Source: Desulfobacteraceae bacterium (GTDB lineage: Bacteria > Desulfobacterota > Desulfobacteria > Desulfobacterales > RPRI01). Taken from it: DNA of 64,000 nucleotides. A program made the translations under genes and the position numbers. The stretch lies in NCBI GenBank assembly GCA_011391695.1, contig JAABQB010000010.1, positions 1 to 64,000 of the forward strand, in the 5' to 3' direction. Within the stretch, counting starts at the first letter, position 1. Every line of letters starts with the position of its first letter. The notes under the pieces were generated by a model. That model searched no databases and had not been told where the DNA came from. It saw only the letters and a list, made by a program, of their open reading frames with translations. Shown here one piece after another: positions 48,277-58,769 of this stretch.

Positions 48277-49566
48277 TTATTTGCCGTTGTATAATTTTGA
48301 ATTTGTTATATGACCTGCAATGGCGGTTGCCGCGGCCGTGGCCGGGCTCATCAGATGCACCATTCCGCCTTTTCCCATCCGCCCGATGAAATTTCTGTTT
48401 GTGGTTGATGCGCAGGCTTCACCTTCTGCAAGAACCCCGTTGCTCATTCCGAGGCAGGCGCCGCAGGTTGGATTTGTAACGCAAAATCCCGCATCAAGAA
48501 AAACGGCGACGAGCCCTTCATCAATTGCCTGCCGGTAAATCTCGGTAGTTGCCGGAGAGACTATCCCCCGCAGGGAATCGCTTATCTTGTTGCCTCTTAA
48601 TACCGCCGCTGCGATTCTCAAATCCTCTATTCTTCCGTTTGTGCAAGAGCCTATATAGACCTGGTCTATTTTCGCGCCTTCCATCTCCCTGACAGACTTG
48701 ACGTTATCTGGCCTGTATCCGAATGTTGCCACGGGCTCAAGGCTTGAAACATCATGTTCAATTATATCCACATACGAAGCATCGGGATCGGAACAAAAAC
48801 TCCGGAATGCCTCAAGAGCTTTATCTTTTGTCTTGTACTCCTCCCGTATAAAATTCCACAGGTATTCCACGGTTGTCATGTCCGGAGCGCATAATCCGCA
48901 AGTCGCGCCTGCTTCTATAGCCATGTTGCAGATGGTCATTCTCGCATCCATGCTCATTGATGTTACAACAGGGCCTGAAAATTCAATGACTTTATCCGTC
49001 GCACCGTTTACACCGAGAAGGCCTATTACAGACAGAATTATATCCTTTGCAAAAACTCCTTCCGGTATTTTGCCTGTGATATTTATCCTGATGGTTTCAG
49101 GATAACGAAGCGCGCACACTCCTTTTAATATGCCTACTTCAAGGTCGGTTGTCCCGACTCCGGCGGCAAAGGCCCCGAAAGCTCCGTACGTGCAGGTGTG
49201 GGAATCACCCATGATTATGGTAAAACCCGGTCTTACGAAGCCTTTTTCCGGAAATATCGCATGACATACGCCGTTTCTACCTATGTCAAAAAAATCCTTT
49301 ATATCATGGCGCCTCGCCCATTCCCTTAATATTTTGCCCTGTGCGGCGGTTTTGGAATCCTTGGCTGGAGTGACATGATCAATCACTGCTTTCACCTTCG
49401 ATGTGTCAAAAACCCTGTCTTTGCACCGGGTGACAAGGTCGTTTATGGCAATAGGAGTAGTAATCTCATGGCAGAAAACAGCATCAAGCCTGATTACGTA
49501 AATATCATCAGATGGATTATCCACTATATGCGATTCAAAAATTTTTTCAGCGATTGTTTTACCCAT
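48277..49566 (-). CDS. leuC: 3-isopropylmalate dehydratase large subunit (aconitase-family LeuC)
   Basis: GDSHTCTYGAFGAFAAGVGTTDLE, YIGSCTNGRIEDLRIAA, NPTCGACLGMSNGVLAEGE. Confidence 0.92.
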   Translation of the reverse strand: MGKTIAEKIFESHIVDNPSDDIYVIRLDAVFCHEITTPIAINDLVTRCKDRVFDTSKVKAVIDHVTPAKDSKTAAQGKILREWARRHDIKDFFDIGRNGVCHAIFPEKGFVRPGFTIIMGDSHTCTYGAFGAFAAGVGTTDLEVGILKGVCALRYPETIRINITGKIPEGVFAKDIILSVIGLLGVNGATDKVIEFSGPVVTSMSMDARMTICNMAIEAGATCGLCAPDMTTVEYLWNFIREEYKTKDKALEAFRSFCSDPDASYVDIIEHDVSSLEPVATFGYRPDNVKSVREMEGAKIDQVYIGSCTNGRIEDLRIAAAVLRGNKISDSLRGIVSPATTEIYRQAIDEGLVAVFLDAGFCVTNPTCGACLGMSNGVLAEGEACASTTNRNFIGRMGKGGMVHLMSPATAAATAIAGHITNSKLYNGK

Positions 49567-49661
49567 TAAAATATCCTTACCTGTAGATAAACAGGCTGTT
49601 AGACTATAGGCTGTAAGCTAATAGGCTTCAGCCTAAAATCCTTCCGTCTTTTAGTATAAAA

Positions 49662-51458
49662 TCAGTCCGAATCCGTTTTCAGTACGGAAAGAAAGGCAGA
49701 CTGCGGAATCATGACTTTCCCCACCATCTTCATCCGTTTTTTCCCCTTTTTCTGCTTTTCGAGGAGTTTCCGTTTTCTTGTTATGTCGCCCCCATAGCAT
49801 TTTGCAGTAACATCTTTTCTGAAAGCGGAAACGGTTGATCTGGCAATTATTTTTGCCCCGATCGCTCCCTGAATTGCTATTTTAAACATCTGCCTCGGAA
49901 TCTCTTCACGAAGTTTTTCACAGGCCATTCTTGCCCGTTCAACAGCCCTTTCGCTGTGAACAAGCTGGGACAGAGCATCTACACGTTCACCATTGATCAG
50001 AATATCCATCTTTACAAGGTCGGTATCCCTGAAATCGATTATTTCATAGTCGAAAGATCCGTACCCCTGAGTAATTGACTTGAGCTTGTCGTGGAAGTCG
50101 TAAATCACCTCGGCAAGGGGAAGTTCAAATATCATCTCGAGGCGGTTGCTTGTCAGGTACTGGTAATTTTTATTGATTCCGCGCCTGTCAAGGCAGAGTT
50201 TCATTACGGCACCCATGTACCTGTCCGGCACGATAACGGAGGCACGGATATATGGCTCCTTTGTGAGTCCGATTCTGGTTGGATCCGGATAAAGGGACGG
50301 ATTGTCAATTATCATTTCAGTGCCGTCGTTCATAATAAGGACATACTGAACAGAGGGCGCTGTCAGGATCAGGGAAAGATTGAATTCGCGCTCAAGACGC
50401 TCCTGCACAACCTCAAGATGAAGAAGCCCGAGAAAGCCGCACCTGAAACCAAATCCCAGGGCAACAGACATGTCTTTTTCATAAATCAGGGAGGCATCGT
50501 TTAATTTGAGTTTCTCGATGGCTATTGCCAGTTCCTGGTATTCATCGGCCGCAACAGGATATATGGAAGAAAAGACAACAGGCTTTGCTTCTTTAAATCC
50601 GGGAAGCGGTTTATCTGCCGGACGGTTTTTTAAGGTTATGGTATCGCCGCACCTGGTGTCGGTGACGGACTTTATGCCCGCAATAACGTATCCGACCTCA
50701 CCGGCCGATACTTCTTTTTTCGGAATGCGTTTAAGCTGAAAGATTCCAATCTCTTCGGACTTGTGTGAAATATTGTTGGACATGAAAGTTATGACATCCC
50801 CCGGCCGGATCCTTCCTTCAAAAACCCTGAAATAAACGACTGTGCCGCGGAAGGCATCATAATGAGAATCGAAAATCAAAGCCTTAAAGGGAGCCTCAGG
50901 ATCACCGGAAGGAGCTGGTAGAATTTTGACTATGCTTTCAAGCACGGTTTCTATTCCTATCCCCTCTTTCGCGGATACCAGTAATGCGGTTGAAGGGTCA
51001 AGCCCCAGGTCTTCTTCGATCTGCAGTTTTACCCTTTCTATGTCGGCCGAAGGCAGATCTATCTTGTTGATTACCGGTATGATTACAAGATTATGCTCCG
51101 TAGCGAGGTAAAGGTTTGCAAGGGTCTGGGCTTCAACGCCCTGACTTGCGTCAATAAGCAGAAGCGCTCCTTCGCATGATGCAAGCGCCCTTGAAACTTC
51201 ATATGAGAAATCGACATGGCCCGGGGTATCGATCAGATTTAAAAAATATTGCCTGCCATCCTCTGCTGTATAAGGAAGGCAGACTGTCTGGCTTTTGATT
51301 GTAATGCCTCTTTCCCGTTCGATTTCCATGTTATCTAAAATCTGATCCTTAAAATCCCTGTCCGAAACAATCCCGGTAGCCTGGATCAGGCGGTCTGAAA
51401 GAGTCGATTTACCGTGATCAATATGTGCTATTATGCTGAAGTTTCTGATATTATTCAT
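49662..51458 (-). CDS. lepA: Elongation factor 4
   Basis: IRNFSIIAHIDHGKSTLSDRLIQATG, RERGITIKSQTV, C-terminal GGDITRKRKLLEKQKKGKKRMK. Confidence 0.98.
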   Translation of the reverse strand: MNNIRNFSIIAHIDHGKSTLSDRLIQATGIVSDRDFKDQILDNMEIERERGITIKSQTVCLPYTAEDGRQYFLNLIDTPGHVDFSYEVSRALASCEGALLLIDASQGVEAQTLANLYLATEHNLVIIPVINKIDLPSADIERVKLQIEEDLGLDPSTALLVSAKEGIGIETVLESIVKILPAPSGDPEAPFKALIFDSHYDAFRGTVVYFRVFEGRIRPGDVITFMSNNISHKSEEIGIFQLKRIPKKEVSAGEVGYVIAGIKSVTDTRCGDTITLKNRPADKPLPGFKEAKPVVFSSIYPVAADEYQELAIAIEKLKLNDASLIYEKDMSVALGFGFRCGFLGLLHLEVVQERLEREFNLSLILTAPSVQYVLIMNDGTEMIIDNPSLYPDPTRIGLTKEPYIRASVIVPDRYMGAVMKLCLDRRGINKNYQYLTSNRLEMIFELPLAEVIYDFHDKLKSITQGYGSFDYEIIDFRDTDLVKMDILINGERVDALSQLVHSERAVERARMACEKLREEIPRQMFKIAIQGAIGAKIIARSTVSAFRKDVTAKCYGGDITRKRKLLEKQKKGKKRMKMVGKVMIPQSAFLSVLKTDSD

Positions 51459-51698
51459 TATTCAAAACTTTATGGACATATTGTAATGGTTAAACTTTCG
51501 GTTTTCCGAAAAAAAGTGTTTGATAATAATTATTTTATTCCCGGTGCGGGTTGACATTTCTCCAAATTAGAGGTACTCAACCTTGGAAATCTTGATAAAT
51601 ATCAAAAAGTGGCCTTTTATCAGATTGTTTCAAACCATGTCAAGCCGTGTCGGTTTTTGTTATTATAACCTTCTAATGCTGATAAAACAATCGCAAAA

Positions 51699-52625
51699 AT
51701 GGATGCCAGCGTATTAATAGTTGACGATGATTCTGCAATAAGAAAATCAATGAGTGATTTCCTTGAAGCTTCCGGTTACAAATCTTTACATGCCGAAAGC
51801 GGCTTAAATGCTCTTGAGCTTTTAAAAACACATCATGTTGACGTTGTTATAACGGATATCATGCTGCCGGGTATGAGCGGACTTGAGCTTACCGATTTAA
51901 TAAAAAAAGAATATGATACTGAAGTAATAGTTATTACAGGCTACAGCGATGATTATTCCTATGTTGATGCTATAGGAAAAGGAGCGAGTGACTTTATATT
52001 TAAACCGTTCCGCCTGGAAGAGCTTCTGTTAAGGCTTGGAAGGGTGCTGAAAGAGCGCCAGCAGGCGAAGGAACGGTACATGTTGCTTGGCAAACTTGAA
52101 AAGCTTGCCATAACCGACAGCCTCACAACTCTTTATAATTCGAGGCATTTTTATGCCCAGCTTGAGATAGAACTGGACAGGGCGAACAGGTACAGACGCC
52201 CTCTTTCTCTTCTGTTTCTTGATATAGACCATTTCAAGAATTTCAATGATGCTTATGGTCATCTTGAAGGTGACAAGGTGCTCTTTAGAATAGGGCAGAT
52301 TATTAATTCCTGCCTGAGGATTATGGATTCGGCCCACAGATATGGCGGAGAGGAATTTACTATTATCTTGCCGGAAACAAACGGCAGAAAGGCCGTTAAT
52401 GTCGGCAAAAGAATAAGGTCTGCAACTGAAGCGGAGATTTTTTATCCTTTACCGGGAAAAATGGCGAACGTAACAATAAGTATAGGAGCAACACAATATT
52501 CCTTTAATGAGGATACAACTGGTCTCATCCAGAGGGCGGACAAAGCCATGTACCTGTCAAAACAGAACGGCCGTAACAGGGTTTCCTTTCTCTACAAAGA
52601 AAAATCGGAACAAGTCAAATCATAA
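51699..52625 (+). CDS. Response regulator diguanylate cyclase (REC-GGDEF)
   Basis: LIVDDDSAIRKSMSDFL; DIDHFKNFNDAYGHLEGDKVL; RYGGEEFTIILPE. Confidence 0.95.
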   Translation: MDASVLIVDDDSAIRKSMSDFLEASGYKSLHAESGLNALELLKTHHVDVVITDIMLPGMSGLELTDLIKKEYDTEVIVITGYSDDYSYVDAIGKGASDFIFKPFRLEELLLRLGRVLKERQQAKERYMLLGKLEKLAITDSLTTLYNSRHFYAQLEIELDRANRYRRPLSLLFLDIDHFKNFNDAYGHLEGDKVLFRIGQIINSCLRIMDSAHRYGGEEFTIILPETNGRKAVNVGKRIRSATEAEIFYPLPGKMANVTISIGATQYSFNEDTTGLIQRADKAMYLSKQNGRNRVSFLYKEKSEQVKS

Positions 52626-52657
52626 AATGCTGAACCGAAACAGTGAGCGAATTAAGA

Positions 52658-53128
52658 ATGGATAATATTCCTTACGGTCGAAGATTCCCCGTCCGTTCTG
52701 CGGCGGGGAGATTCAATTTTAAATTTCTGCTTACCCCATCTTCAGATCATACAAGGCATATCATCTCTTTGTATCGCATGGCGGGCTGGTGGGAAAAGGA
52801 AATTCCGGATGATCCTCATCTGGTTGAGCGGATTATTGCCGGCAGCCACTGCTTCATGGTTGCGGTTGAAGGCGAAGATATTATCGGTATGGGAAGAGCT
52901 ATCAGCGACAGGGCAAGTGATGCATATATTCAGGATCTGACAGTCAAGGAGACGCACAGGGAGATGGGAGTTGGAACAGAGATTGTAAAAAGAATTTTAA
53001 GCCGCCTTGAAGAAGACGGCATCAAATGGATTGCCCTGATTGCTGAAAAAAATTCGCACGAATTTTATGAGCATTTCGGATATAAGATAATGCCTGATTC
53101 GATGCCGATGATAAAGATACTGCCATGA
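52658..53128 (+). CDS. GNAT-family N-acetyltransferase
   Basis: IIGMGRAISDRASDAYIQDLTVKETHREMGVGTEIVKRIL. Confidence 0.85.
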   Translation: MDNIPYGRRFPVRSAAGRFNFKFLLTPSSDHTRHIISLYRMAGWWEKEIPDDPHLVERIIAGSHCFMVAVEGEDIIGMGRAISDRASDAYIQDLTVKETHREMGVGTEIVKRILSRLEEDGIKWIALIAEKNSHEFYEHFGYKIMPDSMPMIKILP

Positions 53129-54036
53129 TAATGAAACATATCAAATATTCCGATTATTCAAAACTGGAAAAATATTTCAGGCACCAGAGATATACGCTTT
53201 GCGTCTATTCGCTTCCCTCTATCCTGGCCTGGAGCAATGAATATTACGTGCCCTATGGCGTTATTGAGAATGACGCCTTGATTGTTGCCGCGGAATTTTC
53301 AGAACAAAAAGAAAACCGTCACCTCATACTTCCCGTCTCTCCTTCGAGGGAATATTCTCCCGAAGAGCTTTATGAGCTTGCAAAAAAGCTTGGATTTGCG
53401 AGCTATTGGTTTGTTCCGGGCGAATACATTGAAAGGTATGAAAAAAGCCGGATCAAATCTTTATTTAAGATAACTGTTCAAAAAGAATATGAGGACTATG
53501 TTTATAATACAGTCGATCTTGCTGAACTTAAAGGCAATAAATATTCACAGAAGCGAAATCTGATACATCAGTTTGAAAGGGATTATTTGTCAAGAGGACG
53601 TGTGGAAGCCGGTGAAATAAACAAATCTGTTGCATCAGAATGCATTGATTTTCTGGAAAAATGGTGTAAAGAGCGGGATTGCGATAGAGCAGGGAATGAT
53701 GATCTGGCCTGTGAAAGAATGGCTGCTATAAATACAATTCAACAAATTGATATTATTGATGTAAAAGGATTATATCTTCGTGTTGACGGAGAGATAAGCG
53801 CTTTCGGAATTGCTTCCTATCTTACTGATGATATGGGCGTGCTTCATTTTGAAAAGGCTTTTGCCGGTGTGAAAGGGCTTTACCAGTATTTCGATAATTT
53901 GTGCGCAAAGCGTCTTTTTGAAGGATACAGCTACATTAATAAGGAAAGCGATATGAATATTCCCGGTCTCGCAAAAGTAAAACTGTCATATCATCCCGCC
54001 ATGAGGGTCAAATCCTACAGGCTTGACCTGCGGTAA
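53125..54036 (+). CDS. DUF2156 (phosphatidylglycerol lysyltransferase C-terminal-like) protein
   Basis: SYWFVPGEYIERYEKSR, YVYNTVDLAELKGNKYSQKRNLIHQF, ESDMNIPGLAKVKLSYHPA. Confidence 0.85.
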   Translation: MIMKHIKYSDYSKLEKYFRHQRYTLCVYSLPSILAWSNEYYVPYGVIENDALIVAAEFSEQKENRHLILPVSPSREYSPEELYELAKKLGFASYWFVPGEYIERYEKSRIKSLFKITVQKEYEDYVYNTVDLAELKGNKYSQKRNLIHQFERDYLSRGRVEAGEINKSVASECIDFLEKWCKERDCDRAGNDDLACERMAAINTIQQIDIIDVKGLYLRVDGEISAFGIASYLTDDMGVLHFEKAFAGVKGLYQYFDNLCAKRLFEGYSYINKESDMNIPGLAKVKLSYHPAMRVKSYRLDLR

Positions 54037-54189
54037 ACTGCCTAAATGGACAGGCTGAAGGAGTTTGGGCTTTAGGAGAAAGGTTCGAGATAGATTAAAG
54101 CTTGGGTATCACAGCGGTTTATGAGCCGGTTCTTACGAAAAACCCTAACAGCCTTCAGCCTACAGTCTAAAAACCTGAGCAGTTTCCTG

Positions 54190-55161
54190 TTATGGTTTAA
54201 TGGCCATTTTAAGGAGAAGATCCCCCTTCGGACCATCTTTTATTTGCTGCCCCAGACCTTTCAGGCGCAGAATGCTTCCTTCGGACAGCCCCGGAGGGAC
54301 TACTACCTTGTATAGCTTTTTCCGGAGACCGGTTGAAAGGCTGACAATTTTCTGTGTTCCAGAAAGTGCTTCGTGATGAGAGATATGAATAGTCCCGTAT
54401 AGATTATTATCATCTGCTGAAACAACCGGCCTTATAACCTGCAGCCTGTTACTCTTTTTCTTTTCAGTAAAGCCACGTACTGCTCCGGAAATGCCGGTTT
54501 CAGGTATAATGGTGAATATTTTGAGCCAGAGCATGCCGAACAGAAACCCTCCGATATGAGCCCACCATGCAATTCCGCCTGCCTGCCCGTTGCTTCCGGC
54601 GGCATTCAAAAATTGCAGAAAAAACCAGAAAGCCAGAAAGAAAAAGGCCGATATCTCCACAATCCACGGTATAATAATGATTGGGATCAGGGTTAAAATT
54701 TTTGAATTGGGATAAAGTATAAAGTAGGCGCCCATCACGCCCGCTATGGCTCCACTGGCGCCTATGGTGGGATAATCCGAATAATAATTGAAATAAAGAT
54801 GGGTTAATCCCGACGAAAGGCCGCAGATTAAATAAAAGACAAGGTAGCGTAAAGGCCCAAGCCTGTCCTCAACATTATCGCCGAATATGTAGAGGGTCCA
54901 CATATTGCCCAGAATATGCAGGAAACCGCCATGGAGAAACATGAAAGAAATGAAGGGGAATATCTGCTCCGGTGTTGAAAAATAATATGCAATTTCAGGC
55001 ACAGAGTACCTTGCAGGCACAAGACCGTAAAGGTAGGTAAAATTGTAAAGATTTGCGCCCTGAGCCATCTGGACAAGATAAACAACAATATTTATACCGA
55101 TTATTGAGTTGTTTACGACCGGATAATTCTTAGACGATATTGTGTCCCTAAGGGGTATCAT
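54190..55161 (-). CDS. Rhomboid-family intramembrane serine protease with C-terminal DnaJ-C-like extension
   Basis: FLHGGFLHILGNMWTLYIFGDNVEDRLG, GASGAIAGVMGAYF, WWAHIGGFLFG; tail KKLYKVVVPPGLSEGSILRLKGLGQQIKDGPKGDLLLKMAIKP. Confidence 0.9.
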   Translation of the reverse strand: MIPLRDTISSKNYPVVNNSIIGINIVVYLVQMAQGANLYNFTYLYGLVPARYSVPEIAYYFSTPEQIFPFISFMFLHGGFLHILGNMWTLYIFGDNVEDRLGPLRYLVFYLICGLSSGLTHLYFNYYSDYPTIGASGAIAGVMGAYFILYPNSKILTLIPIIIIPWIVEISAFFFLAFWFFLQFLNAAGSNGQAGGIAWWAHIGGFLFGMLWLKIFTIIPETGISGAVRGFTEKKKSNRLQVIRPVVSADDNNLYGTIHISHHEALSGTQKIVSLSTGLRKKLYKVVVPPGLSEGSILRLKGLGQQIKDGPKGDLLLKMAIKP

Positions 55162-55982
55162 ACTATGCGCATGCTCAGATCCACACTCCTTGCGGAATGC
55201 GTCAGGGCCCCTACCGAAATAATATCCACCCCTGAACCGGAAAGAAGCTTAAGGCTCTCTTTGGTGATTCCTCCGGAGACTTCAACGAGCGCTTTACCTC
55301 CGATAAGAGCGACAGCTTCTCTTATCCGGTTTATGTCCATGTTATCCAGCATGATAACATCTGCTTTTGCTTCAAGAGCTTCTTTTACCGAAGGCAAATC
55401 CGAAACCTCCACTTCAACTTTAACAAGGTGGGAAACTTTGCCCTGTAAGCTCTCAACCGCCTTTTTTATTCCGCCGCATGCAACAATGTGATTATCCTTT
55501 ATCAATACGCCGTCATAAAGCCCCATTCTGTGATTATATGCCCCGCCGACTCTTACAGCATATTTTTCAAGCACTCTCCATCCTGGTATAGTTTTCCGGG
55601 TATCAACAAGGCGAATCTTCTGGTCATCAAGATATTCAACATAGGAACGGGCATTTGTGGCTATGCCTGAGAGTCGCTGGATAAAGTTTAAGGCAGTGCG
55701 CTCACCCTTTAAAAGAGTGCGAAGTCTTCCTTCAATCTCCATTACGACATTGTCTTTTGCGACAGAATCGCCGTCTTTAAACAGAAACCTGCAAACAACA
55801 TCCGGATCGATACAGGTAAAAACGTCTCTGGATATTTCAAGTCCCGCTATCACGAGCTGCTCTTTTGCAACGATAATGCCCTTCCCCATAATTTCAGGAT
55901 CAACTGTATTATCCGTGGTTATATCGCCGGGGCCAATATCTTCGTTAAGGGCTATTTGAATGAGGTCTTTTATGGAATGCAT
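55158..55982 (-). CDS. nadC: Nicotinate-nucleotide diphosphorylase (carboxylating)
   Basis: EDIGPGDITTDNTV, RTALNFIQRLSGIAT, DTRKTIPGWRVLEKYAVRVGGAYNHRMGLYDGVLIKDNH. Confidence 0.96.
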   Translation of the reverse strand: MHSIKDLIQIALNEDIGPGDITTDNTVDPEIMGKGIIVAKEQLVIAGLEISRDVFTCIDPDVVCRFLFKDGDSVAKDNVVMEIEGRLRTLLKGERTALNFIQRLSGIATNARSYVEYLDDQKIRLVDTRKTIPGWRVLEKYAVRVGGAYNHRMGLYDGVLIKDNHIVACGGIKKAVESLQGKVSHLVKVEVEVSDLPSVKEALEAKADVIMLDNMDINRIREAVALIGGKALVEVSGGITKESLKLLSGSGVDIISVGALTHSARSVDLSMRIV

Positions 55983-56102
55983 AACAAGTTTCCCTGCTTC
56001 AGGCGGAGATAATTTATCATAAAAACCGTCAGTATCAATTCCCGCCTTTCGTGTTTCGGATACAGCGTTTCGAAATTCTATGTCCGATATTCTATATTCT
56101 CT

Positions 56103-58769
56103 TTATGATGCTTCAATACTCCTGATTTTGTCAAGGTTTGTCATTAGTTTTTCCTGTTTTTCAACAAAAACCTGGTGCTTTTCTCTTACCTTCCCTACAA
56201 TGTCTGCCGGGGCTTTTGAAAGAAAATCATCATTTCTAAGTTTCTTTACTGAAGCGGCAATTTCATCCTGCAGTTTTGCCAGTTCTTTTTCGAGGCGCTC
56301 TTTTTCCTTTGAAAAATCAATTATTCCTTCAAGAGAAATATACATTATTGCACCGCTTACAACTGTTGTTGCGGCTTTTTTGGGCCTTTTCCCCGGTTCT
56401 GCCACCAGAAAAGATTTCAGACCGGCGAGGTTGATAATAATATCATCGTTAAGGGAAAGGGTTTTTCTCAGCAAGTCGTCATCAGACTGCAGGATGACAT
56501 CGATAGATGCCGAAGGAGCTATGTTCATTTCTCCTCTTACATTTCTTATCCCTGTTATTATCCGTATAATAAGGTCCATCGTGGGTTCCGATTCAGGATC
56601 ACAGGCTAAAGACGCAAAATCTTTTTCATCTGCCGGAAAGACAGCTTTCATGATGGAACCTTTTGTTCCGGGAAGTTTGTGCCACATCTCTTCCGTGACA
56701 AACGGTATAAATGGATGGAGCAGAATAAGGGTGTCATGCAGGACCCGCCAGAGAACGCTGAGCGAGGCATTTTTTTTCTCTTCACCCTTATTCCCGTAAA
56801 GGCAGGGTTTTATGGCTTCCAGATACCAGTCGCACAGTTCATGCCAGACAAATTTGTATAATGTGCCTGCCGCATCATTGAATCTGTAGCTGTCTATTGA
56901 ACCGGAAATGCTCTCACTTGTCTGCTTCAGTCTTGAAAGTATCCACTTGTCCGGAAGAGACAGATCCGCGAATTTGATTTCAGTGTAATCCTGAGTTAAA
57001 TGCATCAGCGAGAAACGGCCGGCGTTCCAAAGCTTGTTTATAAAATGGCGGTATCCTTCAACTCTCTTTTCGGACATCTTGATGTCCCTGCCCTGTGCCG
57101 CGAACGCGGCGAGTGTCATCCGGAAAGAATCGGTTCCGTATTGATCGATAATATTAAGTGGATCAATAACGTTTCCTTTTGACTTGCTCATTTTCTTGCC
57201 CTCCTCATCCCGGACAAGGGCATGGACGTATACATCCCTGAAAGGAACATCTTTCATGAAGTGAATGCCCATCATCATCATCCGGGCAATCCAGAAGAAG
57301 AGAATATCAAATCCTGTAACAAGAACGGATGTCGGGTAAAACGTCTTCAGCAATTGTGTGTTTTCAGGCCATCCCATTGTTGAAAAAGGCCACAGGGCGG
57401 AACTGAACCATGTGTCAAGAACATCGGTTTCCTGCACCAGAATGCCGTTCCCGCACGCGGGGCAGGTTTCCGGCGCCTCCATCGAGACTATCATGTGCCG
57501 GCATTTTTCACATGTCCATGCCGGTATCTGGTGACCCCACCAGATCTGGCGCGAAATGCACCAGTCTTTTATATTTCTCATCCAGTCGTAATAAGTATTC
57601 GTCCAGATTTCAGGAACAATCTTTGTGCTTCCATTTTCAACTGCATCGATAGCTTTTTCCGCAAGGGGCTTTACTTTAACAAACCACTGCTTGGACAGGT
57701 TGGGTTCAACGATGGTTTTGCATCTGTAACAATGCCCGACATTGTGCTTTATCGGCTCCATTTTTTCAAGGAGCCCTTCCCTCTTCAGTGATTTTACAAC
57801 CGACTCCCTGCATTTAAAGCGGTCAAGCCCCTCAAATTTTCCGGCTTCGGGAGTCATTTTCCCGTTATCATCTATGACTTTTATTTCAGGCAGGTTGTGC
57901 CTTTTCCCTATTTCAAAGTCATTTGGATCATGAGCAGGAGTTACCTTCAAAGCCCCTGTTCCAAAGGCCATATCAACATAGCTATCCATTATTATGGGTA
58001 TTTTTCTGTTTAAAAGAGGAAGGATAACCGAGTCCGTTTCAAGATTCTGATATCGCGGATCATCTGGGTTTACCGCGACAGCGGTGTCTCCAAGCATTGT
58101 TTCCGGCCGGGTTGTCGCAATAACTATGCTTCCTGAACCGTCTGGGAAAGGGTACCTGATATAATACAGATGGCTGTCAACCTCCTCGTGTTCAACTTCG
58201 AGATCGGCAAGCGCAGTATGGCAGCGGTGACACCAGTTAATTATATAATTTCCCCTGTAGATAAGTCCTTCCTGATAAAGCTGTACAAAAACCTTGCGGA
58301 CTGCAATTGAAAGCCCTTCGTCCATGGTAAATCGTTCGAGTTTCCAGTCGCATGAGGCTCCAAGACGCTTGAGCTGGTTTATAATTGCACTCCCTGATTG
58401 ACTGCGCCATTCCCAGACAGCTTCTATAAATTTTTCACGTCCCAGTTTATGCCTGTCGGTTCCCTCGGAAGCCAGTTTCTTTTCAACAACATTCTGGGTC
58501 GCAATTCCTGCATGATCCGTACCGGGCATCCAAAGTACATTGTCGCCGCGTAATCTTCTGTAACGGCAAAGTATATCCTGCATGGTGACATTAAGGGCAT
58601 GCCCCATATGAAGCACACCTGTTACATTTGGGGGAGGAATTACAATTGAATAGCTTTTTTGATTGCTTTTTTCGCGGGCTGCGAAAAGCTGTTCCTTCTC
58701 CCAGAATTCATACCAGCGTTTTTCAACTTCCCGCGGCTCATAACTCTTTTCAAGCAAATCTGAACTCAT
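56103..58769 (-). CDS. valS: Valyl-tRNA synthetase
   Basis: IPPPNVTGVLHMGHALN, KMSKSKGNVIDPL, C-terminal coiled coil. Confidence 0.98.
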   Translation of the reverse strand: MSSDLLEKSYEPREVEKRWYEFWEKEQLFAAREKSNQKSYSIVIPPPNVTGVLHMGHALNVTMQDILCRYRRLRGDNVLWMPGTDHAGIATQNVVEKKLASEGTDRHKLGREKFIEAVWEWRSQSGSAIINQLKRLGASCDWKLERFTMDEGLSIAVRKVFVQLYQEGLIYRGNYIINWCHRCHTALADLEVEHEEVDSHLYYIRYPFPDGSGSIVIATTRPETMLGDTAVAVNPDDPRYQNLETDSVILPLLNRKIPIIMDSYVDMAFGTGALKVTPAHDPNDFEIGKRHNLPEIKVIDDNGKMTPEAGKFEGLDRFKCRESVVKSLKREGLLEKMEPIKHNVGHCYRCKTIVEPNLSKQWFVKVKPLAEKAIDAVENGSTKIVPEIWTNTYYDWMRNIKDWCISRQIWWGHQIPAWTCEKCRHMIVSMEAPETCPACGNGILVQETDVLDTWFSSALWPFSTMGWPENTQLLKTFYPTSVLVTGFDILFFWIARMMMMGIHFMKDVPFRDVYVHALVRDEEGKKMSKSKGNVIDPLNIIDQYGTDSFRMTLAAFAAQGRDIKMSEKRVEGYRHFINKLWNAGRFSLMHLTQDYTEIKFADLSLPDKWILSRLKQTSESISGSIDSYRFNDAAGTLYKFVWHELCDWYLEAIKPCLYGNKGEEKKNASLSVLWRVLHDTLILLHPFIPFVTEEMWHKLPGTKGSIMKAVFPADEKDFASLACDPESEPTMDLIIRIITGIRNVRGEMNIAPSASIDVILQSDDDLLRKTLSLNDDIIINLAGLKSFLVAEPGKRPKKAATTVVSGAIMYISLEGIIDFSKEKERLEKELAKLQDEIAASVKKLRNDDFLSKAPADIVGKVREKHQVFVEKQEKLMTNLDKIRSIEAS

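Noticed and set aside
48277-49566. leuC considered as homoaconitase or methanogen-type HACN
   Set aside because: Motifs fit the broader LeuC family; substrate cannot be told apart by eye.
56080-56799. 239-aa + strand ORF
   Set aside because: Fully antisense to valS; composition is that of a shadow ORF with no recognisable motifs.
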